9,192 nucleotides of DNA from NCBI GenBank assembly GCA_045579665.1, contig JAZNMO010000106.1:1-9192 (forward strand), written 5' to 3'. Made by a program: the position numbers and the translations under genes. The DNA comes from COE1 sp045579665. Lineage in GTDB: Bacteria > Bacillota > Clostridia > Lachnospirales > Lachnospiraceae. The notes below the pieces were generated by a model. That model was not told where the DNA came from. It was given only the letters and a program-made list of their open reading frames with translations, and did not search any database. Of this stretch, positions 5,532-9,192 are shown one piece after another; within the stretch, counting starts at the first letter, position 1, and every line of letters starts with the position of its first letter.

Positions 5532-6557
5532 ATGAAGACAAGAAAGAAAATTACAACAAGATTTGCCTCTATTGTATTAGCGGCAGCAATGGCATTGACA
5601 ACGATGATGACTCCGATGCAGGTAAATGCTGCACCAGTGGAGGTGGCAACACCGGCGATTGGTATTGATGTTTCCAGATATCAGGGAGAGATTGACTGGG
5701 ACCAGGTAAAGGCAGCAGGTGTACAGTTTGCAATGATTCGTGTTGGATATAGAACACAGACAACAGGTATACTAACAGAAGACCCTTATGCAAGATACAA
5801 TCTGCAGGAGGCAAACAGAGTCGGTATTAAGACAGGTGTTTACTTCTTCTCAACTGCAGTCAATGCAGCAGAAGTTGTAGAAGAGGCGACATGGGTTGCC
5901 AATTTGATTGATAAGTATAGTATTACCTATCCGGTAGCATATGATTGCGAAGGATATGAGAAGAAGTCCAGCAGACATTATAGTCTGACAAAGGATCAGA
6001 GAACAGCGTTGGCAATTACTTTTATGGATACCATTGCCGCAAGAGGCTATACACCGATGTTCTATGGTTCTAAAAATGCTTTAACAGGTGATAATGCATG
6101 GAATACAACAGCGTTACAGACAAAGTATAAGATTTGGCTGGCATATTATCCGAAGTTCCCATTCCCGCAGACAGTATCACCGGAGTACGAAGGACTTTAT
6201 TCTATTTGGCAGTATAGCTGTCAGGCAAGAATTGCAGGAATCAATGCAGAGGTTGATATGAACCTTTCATACTTTGATTATACTGAGATTGCAAAGCCAA
6301 AGGACCCGAGCGGTGCTCCACATGTGAATGCAACTGATTGTGTACAGTATACTGAGGTATTGGATGTTGTAACACCGAATACAACGGTAAATGTCAGAAC
6401 TGTGCCAAGCACAGAGGACCCTTCTACCATTGTATTGAAGCTGAATCCCGGAGATATGGTTTATAGAACTGGTGTAGGTAATAACGGCTGGTCAAAGGTT
6501 ATATTGGGCGATAAGGCATTTTATATTTATTCTACGTATTTGGATAAGGTATTATAG
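5532..6557 (+). CDS. Secreted GH25 muramidase with C-terminal SH3b domain
   Basis: A 341-aa exported cell-wall hydrolase predicted to cut the MurNAc-GlcNAc bond of peptidoglycan. Residues 1-33 form a Sec signal peptide: basic start MKTRKK, a hydrophobic core, and probable cleavage after VNA. The GH25 barrel spans about 42-255, with GIDVSRYQGEIDW (Asp46), the catalytic D-x-E motif in AYDCEGY (Asp138, Glu140), and the family's late Asp in EVDMNLSYFD (Asp242). An SH3b domain (about 275-341, core VNVRTVPS) probably binds the wall. The domain order is usual for gut Firmicutes autolysins or secreted lysozymes. GAGG at 5522-5525 sets the start. pncB follows after 26 nt without a terminator, so the two are probably co-transcribed. 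A housekeeping autolysin is likelier than a prophage lysin, because of the signal peptide and the absence of phage genes nearby. Confidence 0.93.
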   Translation: MKTRKKITTRFASIVLAAAMALTTMMTPMQVNAAPVEVATPAIGIDVSRYQGEIDWDQVKAAGVQFAMIRVGYRTQTTGILTEDPYARYNLQEANRVGIKTGVYFFSTAVNAAEVVEEATWVANLIDKYSITYPVAYDCEGYEKKSSRHYSLTKDQRTALAITFMDTIAARGYTPMFYGSKNALTGDNAWNTTALQTKYKIWLAYYPKFPFPQTVSPEYEGLYSIWQYSCQARIAGINAEVDMNLSYFDYTEIAKPKDPSGAPHVNATDCVQYTEVLDVVTPNTTVNVRTVPSTEDPSTIVLKLNPGDMVYRTGVGNNGWSKVILGDKAFYIYSTYLDKVL

Positions 6558-6583
6558 GATTTGTCATTGAAAGGACAGATAGA

Positions 6584-8056
6584 ATGAGACAGTCAGGTAG
6601 CAGAAATCTTTCCATGGTAATGGATTTATATGAATTAACCATGGCAAACGGATATTTTAATGATGGAGATAAGCAGGTACGAGTAGCTTTTGATGTATTT
6701 TATAGAAGGAATCCGGATAAAGGAGGCTTTGCTATCTTTGCCGGATTAGAGCAGATTATAGAGTATATTGAGGATTTGCATTTTACCAAGGAGGATATTG
6801 CTTATCTTCGCTCTTTGAATACTTTTACAGAAGACTTTTTAAGCTATTTGGAGAACTTCAAGTTTTCGGGAGATATTTACGCTTTTCCGGAAGGAACGGT
6901 TATGTATCCGAATGAGCCGATTATTACAGTGATTGCACCGCTTATTGATGCACAGCTTGTGGAGACTGCAATTCTTGCACTGGTGAATCATCAGTCACTT
7001 GTTGCAACTAAGACAAGGAGAATTGTGAAGGCAGCAGAGGGAAAGGCTGTATCGGACTTTGGAGCAAGACGTGCTCATAATATGGATGCAGCGGTGTATG
7101 GCGCAAGGGCTTCTTATATTGGTGGTGCATCAGGCACGGCAACAGTACTGGCAGGTCAGATGTTTGGTATTCCGGTAAGCGGTACTATGGCACATAGCTG
7201 GGTTATGTACTATCAGGATGAGTATGAGGCATTTAAGCATTATGCAGAGAATTATCCTGACAATACCGTATTGCTTGTTGATACGTATGATACCTTGAAG
7301 TCTGGTATTCCGAATGCGATTAAGGTGGCAAAGGAAGTTCTAGAGCCGCTTGGCAAGCGATTGAAGGGCGTGCGTATAGATAGTGGAGACCTTGCATATC
7401 TGTCAATTAAGACAAGAAAAATGCTGGATGAAGCGGGATTAGAGGACTGTAAGATTATTGTATCGAATAGTTTGGATGAGTATACCATTCGTTCACTGAA
7501 TAATCAGAAGGCTACGATTGACAGCTATGGTGTTGGAGAAAGATTAATTACAGGAGCGTCCAGTGAGTATTCTGATGATAATATTTCACTTCTTGGTGCA
7601 GTTTATAAGATTGCAGCAGTGGAGAAGGATGGAGTCTTCGAGCCTCGTATTAAGATTTCTGGTAATGTGGAGAAGATTACGAACCCTGGTTTGAAGAAGG
7701 TTTATCGAATCTATGATGCAAATGGCAAGGCAAAGGCAGATTTGCTTGCAACTGCGGAGGAAGAGGTAGATTTATCTAAGGAGTTCAGATTCGTAGACCC
7801 GGAGATGCCTTGGAGAAATCTGTATTTTACAGATTGTACTGCGAAGCCATTGCAGGTGAAGATATTTGAAAATGGTAAGCGAGTGTATGAGCTTCCAACT
7901 CTTGAAGAGATTCGTGCGTATGTAACTCGTCAGCTTGAGGATGAGATATGGGAAGAGGAGCAGCGATTCGTGAATCCGCACAGACACTATATGGATATGA
8001 CACCTGCTTACTATGAGATGAAGATGAGCTTACTGCATAATTCGAGAAAGCAGTAG
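6584..8056 (+). CDS. pncB: Nicotinate phosphoribosyltransferase
   Basis: A 490-aa cytosolic enzyme of NAD salvage that joins nicotinate and PRPP to give nicotinate mononucleotide with ATP hydrolysis. It begins MRQSGSRNLSMVMDLYELTMANGYF; MDLYELTMANGY is the family's N-terminal signature. Further motifs are DFGARRAH (158-165), SGTMAHSWVM around His204 (the histidine that is phosphorylated in characterised enzymes), VRIDSGDLAYLS with Asp266 and Asp269 in the phosphoribosyl-binding barrel, SNSLDE, and GVGERLITG. Length is normal for the longer Gram-positive type and no residue is visibly missing. AAAGGA (6570-6575) serves as RBS, 8 nt before the ATG. It is the second gene of the muramidase operon and is followed by a hairpin-rich 3' region with two terminators. 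No NadR- or NrtR-type operator was recognised. Confidence 0.96.
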   Translation: MRQSGSRNLSMVMDLYELTMANGYFNDGDKQVRVAFDVFYRRNPDKGGFAIFAGLEQIIEYIEDLHFTKEDIAYLRSLNTFTEDFLSYLENFKFSGDIYAFPEGTVMYPNEPIITVIAPLIDAQLVETAILALVNHQSLVATKTRRIVKAAEGKAVSDFGARRAHNMDAAVYGARASYIGGASGTATVLAGQMFGIPVSGTMAHSWVMYYQDEYEAFKHYAENYPDNTVLLVDTYDTLKSGIPNAIKVAKEVLEPLGKRLKGVRIDSGDLAYLSIKTRKMLDEAGLEDCKIIVSNSLDEYTIRSLNNQKATIDSYGVGERLITGASSEYSDDNISLLGAVYKIAAVEKDGVFEPRIKISGNVEKITNPGLKKVYRIYDANGKAKADLLATAEEEVDLSKEFRFVDPEMPWRNLYFTDCTAKPLQVKIFENGKRVYELPTLEEIRAYVTRQLEDEIWEEEQRFVNPHRHYMDMTPAYYEMKMSLLHNSRKQ

Positions 8057-8108
8057 ATAAAGATGAAATAGAGGATGAAAATGGCAAGGTATCATATAGT
8101 TGTTTGCT

Positions 8109-8132
8109 GGGCTTGGGGGAAATCCTAAGTCC
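8109..8132 (+). other. Stem-loop in the pncB 3' region
   Basis: GGGCTTGGG (8109-8117) pairs with CCTAAGTCC (8124-8132) over 9 bp, including two G-U pairs, around the 6-nt loop GGAAAT. It lies 7 nt before the first terminator stem, so the two may form a compact 3'-end RNA structure. No known riboswitch class was recognised. Confidence 0.5.
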
Positions 8133-8139
8133 ACTAATT

Positions 8140-8164
8140 GGCGGGTAAGGCACCCGTCTTTTTT
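8140..8164 (+). terminator. Intrinsic terminator after pncB
   Basis: GGCGGGT (8140-8146) pairs with ACCCGTC (8152-8158) over 7 bp with one G-U pair and a 5-nt loop. It is followed directly by six T residues. This is a standard factor-independent terminator for the muramidase-pncB transcript. Confidence 0.85.
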
Positions 8165-8203
8165 ATGGAATAGGAAAGTGCTCGAAAAGTAGTGGAAGTA
8201 AAA

Positions 8204-8228
8204 CAAGAATCAGCTAAGCTGATTCTTG
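8204..8228. repeat. 12-bp palindrome before the second terminator
   Basis: CAAGAATCAGCT (8204-8215) and AGCTGATTCTTG (8217-8228) are perfect complements around a single base. On the minus strand the stem is followed by TTTTAC, so it could stop transcription coming from the right. On the plus strand it sits 3 nt before the next terminator stem. Confidence 0.7.
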
Positions 8229-8231
8229 CAG

Positions 8232-8258
8232 AGTGTTGCCGCCGGGCAACACTTTTTT
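8232..8258 (+). terminator. Second strong intrinsic terminator
   Basis: AGTGTTGCC (8232-8240) and GGCAACACT (8245-8253) form a perfect 9-bp GC-rich stem with a 4-nt loop, followed by TTTTTT. It backs up the terminator at 8140-8164, or it ends a separate short RNA of about 90 nt between them. Confidence 0.88.
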
Positions 8259-8326
8259 ATTGTAGCGATAAGAAAACTACTTACGAGTAGTATACTTAAA
8301 AGTGGTTTTTAACTATTAAAAAAATC

Positions 8327-8356
8327 TTGCATTATATTATATTGTAATATAATATA
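8327..8356 (+). promoter_or_regulatory. Promoter with an overlapping perfect inverted repeat (putative operator)
   Basis: TTGCAT (8327-8332) is a -35 candidate. TATAAT (8348-8353, 15-nt spacer) or TAATAT (8350-8355, 17-nt spacer) is the -10. TATATTATATT (8333-8343) and AATATAATATA (8346-8356) form a perfect 11-bp inverted repeat around GT, filling the spacer and the -10. A dimeric repressor bound here would block RNA polymerase; this role is inferred. Pure A/T dyads also arise by chance in AT-rich gaps. Confidence 0.5.
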
Positions 8357-8476
8357 CTTATGTTAACAATTTGGTGAGATATCGGACTTGTGTATGGGGA
8401 ATAGGGGAAATAATAGCGTTATTAGCCGTTGTATACGGTTGATATAAATAATGAATACACAAAGAGAGAGGTACTT
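8357..8476 (+). other. Leader region of the right-edge secreted gene
   Basis: About 115 nt between the predicted transcription start and the ATG at 8477. It holds only weak hairpins (TAATA/TATTA at 8411-8424 and CCGT/ACGG at 8426-8438) and the RBS AGAGAGAGG just before the start. No known riboswitch was recognised. The preceding bases 8259-8326 hold a 6-bp hairpin (ACTACT 8276-8281 with AGTAGT 8286-8291) and nothing coding. Confidence 0.4.
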
Positions 8477-9192
8477 ATGAAGAAGAGAGTAACATGGAAA
8501 CACAATTTAAAAAGAGCGATAGCACTTGTAATGCTGGCAGTGGTTATGGCTTCGACTGCATTTGGAGGAAAGGTTGAAGCTGCTGAGGTAACTGATGAGT
8601 TTATGCAGGCAGGATGGGATGCCTATCAGAACTTTTTGGATGCATCGGAGATTATTAAGACGGATAGTGCGTATGAAACATGTCGTAATCAATACGATAT
8701 GATTACGCGTATAGTTCAGAAAGATAACTATCTGCAATGTGTGGAAGGCGCTACTCAAGAATCTTTAGATGCAATGAATTGGTATGAAGTATTGGTTTAT
8801 ACAGAGACATATTTAAAATTTGCTGGTATGGTAATTGCAAAAAATGATGTTAGTAAAAATAGTTATATTTATGATGGTGAAGATGGTGTAAGAAGATTTG
8901 CGGATAATTTTATTGATTGGTTAGAAGATGGAAAAGATAGTGAGAAAGCAATATCTAGCTATGAGACATTTGTTAACTGGCAGGTTGAGTACTATCGTAT
9001 GAACGGCTATCCATTCAACTTTATTACAGGTAAAAGCTTTGCAGAAGAGACAGGGATGGTTATTGAAACAGAAACCACAGAAGCAGTAGCAGAAGTAATG
9101 GATGTAGCAGACGCAGAGCTTGCTGAGATTTTATCAGAAGTCGGAGGCCCAAGCGGTCTTAGGAAGACAACACTTAGCTACAACTCCTTGGC
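8477..9192 (+). CDS. Uncharacterised secreted protein (3' end outside window)
   Basis: The ATG at 8477 follows AGAGAGAGG at normal spacing, and the frame stays open for 238 codons to the right edge. Residues 1-35 are a signal peptide: basic N-region MKKRVTWKHNLKR, hydrophobic core to about residue 29, and probable cleavage at VEA/AE. The mature part is acidic and aromatic, probably helical, with two cysteines (in ETCRNQY and LQCVEG). It has a Glu/Thr/Ala-rich, linker-like stretch (about 198-215, ETETTEAVAEVMDVADAEL region) followed by GGPSGLRKTT. I recognise no catalytic motif or named domain. It has its own promoter and lies beyond two terminators, so it is independent of pncB. A surface or secreted protein with more domains beyond the edge is possible. 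Confidence 0.85.
   Translation, partial: MKKRVTWKHNLKRAIALVMLAVVMASTAFGGKVEAAEVTDEFMQAGWDAYQNFLDASEIIKTDSAYETCRNQYDMITRIVQKDNYLQCVEGATQESLDAMNWYEVLVYTETYLKFAGMVIAKNDVSKNSYIYDGEDGVRRFADNFIDWLEDGKDSEKAISSYETFVNWQVEYYRMNGYPFNFITGKSFAEETGMVIETETTEAVAEVMDVADAELAEILSEVGGPSGLRKTTLSYNSL

Noticed and set aside
5532..6557. Prophage endolysin
   Set aside because: The protein has its own Sec signal peptide, there is no holin or other phage gene nearby, and it shares an operon with pncB.
7252..8153. Minus-strand frames of 71-108 codons under pncB
   Set aside because: They are antisense shadows of a well-supported gene with all family motifs. One also runs through the first terminator.
8057..8164. Known riboswitch or SRP/6S-like RNA after pncB
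   Set aside because: Stem-loops are present, but I could not match the conserved core of any class I know. It is downstream of a gene and ends in a terminator, so it is better described as 3' UTR.
8507..8758. Minus-strand 83-codon frame
   Set aside because: It lies opposite the secreted protein gene starting at 8477, which has an RBS, a signal peptide and a frame open to the window end.

Overview
The window looks like a chromosomal segment of a low-GC Gram-positive anaerobe, most likely a member of the Lachnospiraceae (Clostridia). The basis is codon and base composition, GGAGG-type ribosome binding sites, a clostridial-type isoleucyl-tRNA synthetase tail, a secreted GH25 muramidase with an SH3b domain, and factor-independent terminators with U-tracts. 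No genus can be assigned from the sequence alone.

Layout. (1) Positions 1-1235 (+) hold the 3' third of ileS, cut by the left edge. (2) A near-perfect palindrome at 1302-1339 lies between ileS and a convergent minus-strand cassette. (3) Positions 1322-3177 (-) hold a visibly more AT-rich cassette in the order GNAT acetyltransferase, alpha/beta hydrolase, a 73-codon two-helix membrane protein, and a truncated SdpI-family protein. The last two genes each carry exactly one in-frame stop (TAA where Gln fits, TGA where Trp fits), so the downstream half of the cassette is decaying while the upstream half is intact. (4) A divergent promoter region at 3178-3399 separates this cassette from a 616-aa OLD-family ATPase/TOPRIM nuclease (+) that carries an unusual four-cysteine cluster in its ATPase insertion. 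(5) Positions 5311-5451 hold a 141-nt element that folds into a complete cloverleaf: a perfect 14-bp closing stem and three arms. A 27-nt mini-hairpin made only of the element's ends follows at 5456-5482. (6) A secreted GH25-SH3b muramidase and pncB (nicotinate phosphoribosyltransferase) follow 26 nt apart as a probable operon, ending in a hairpin-rich 3' region with two strong terminators. (7) A regulated-looking promoter with a perfect 11-bp inverted repeat precedes an uncharacterised secreted protein that runs off the right edge.

The housekeeping genes (ileS, pncB) flank a probable accessory stretch: the minus-strand cassette, the OLD nuclease and the cloverleaf element. The strongest candidates for something undescribed are the cloverleaf element with its solo hairpin, the cysteine cluster in the OLD nuclease, and the doubly nonsense-mutated SdpI-like module. 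No functional link between the OLD nuclease and the cloverleaf can be shown from sequence alone; they are only adjacent (60 bp apart).
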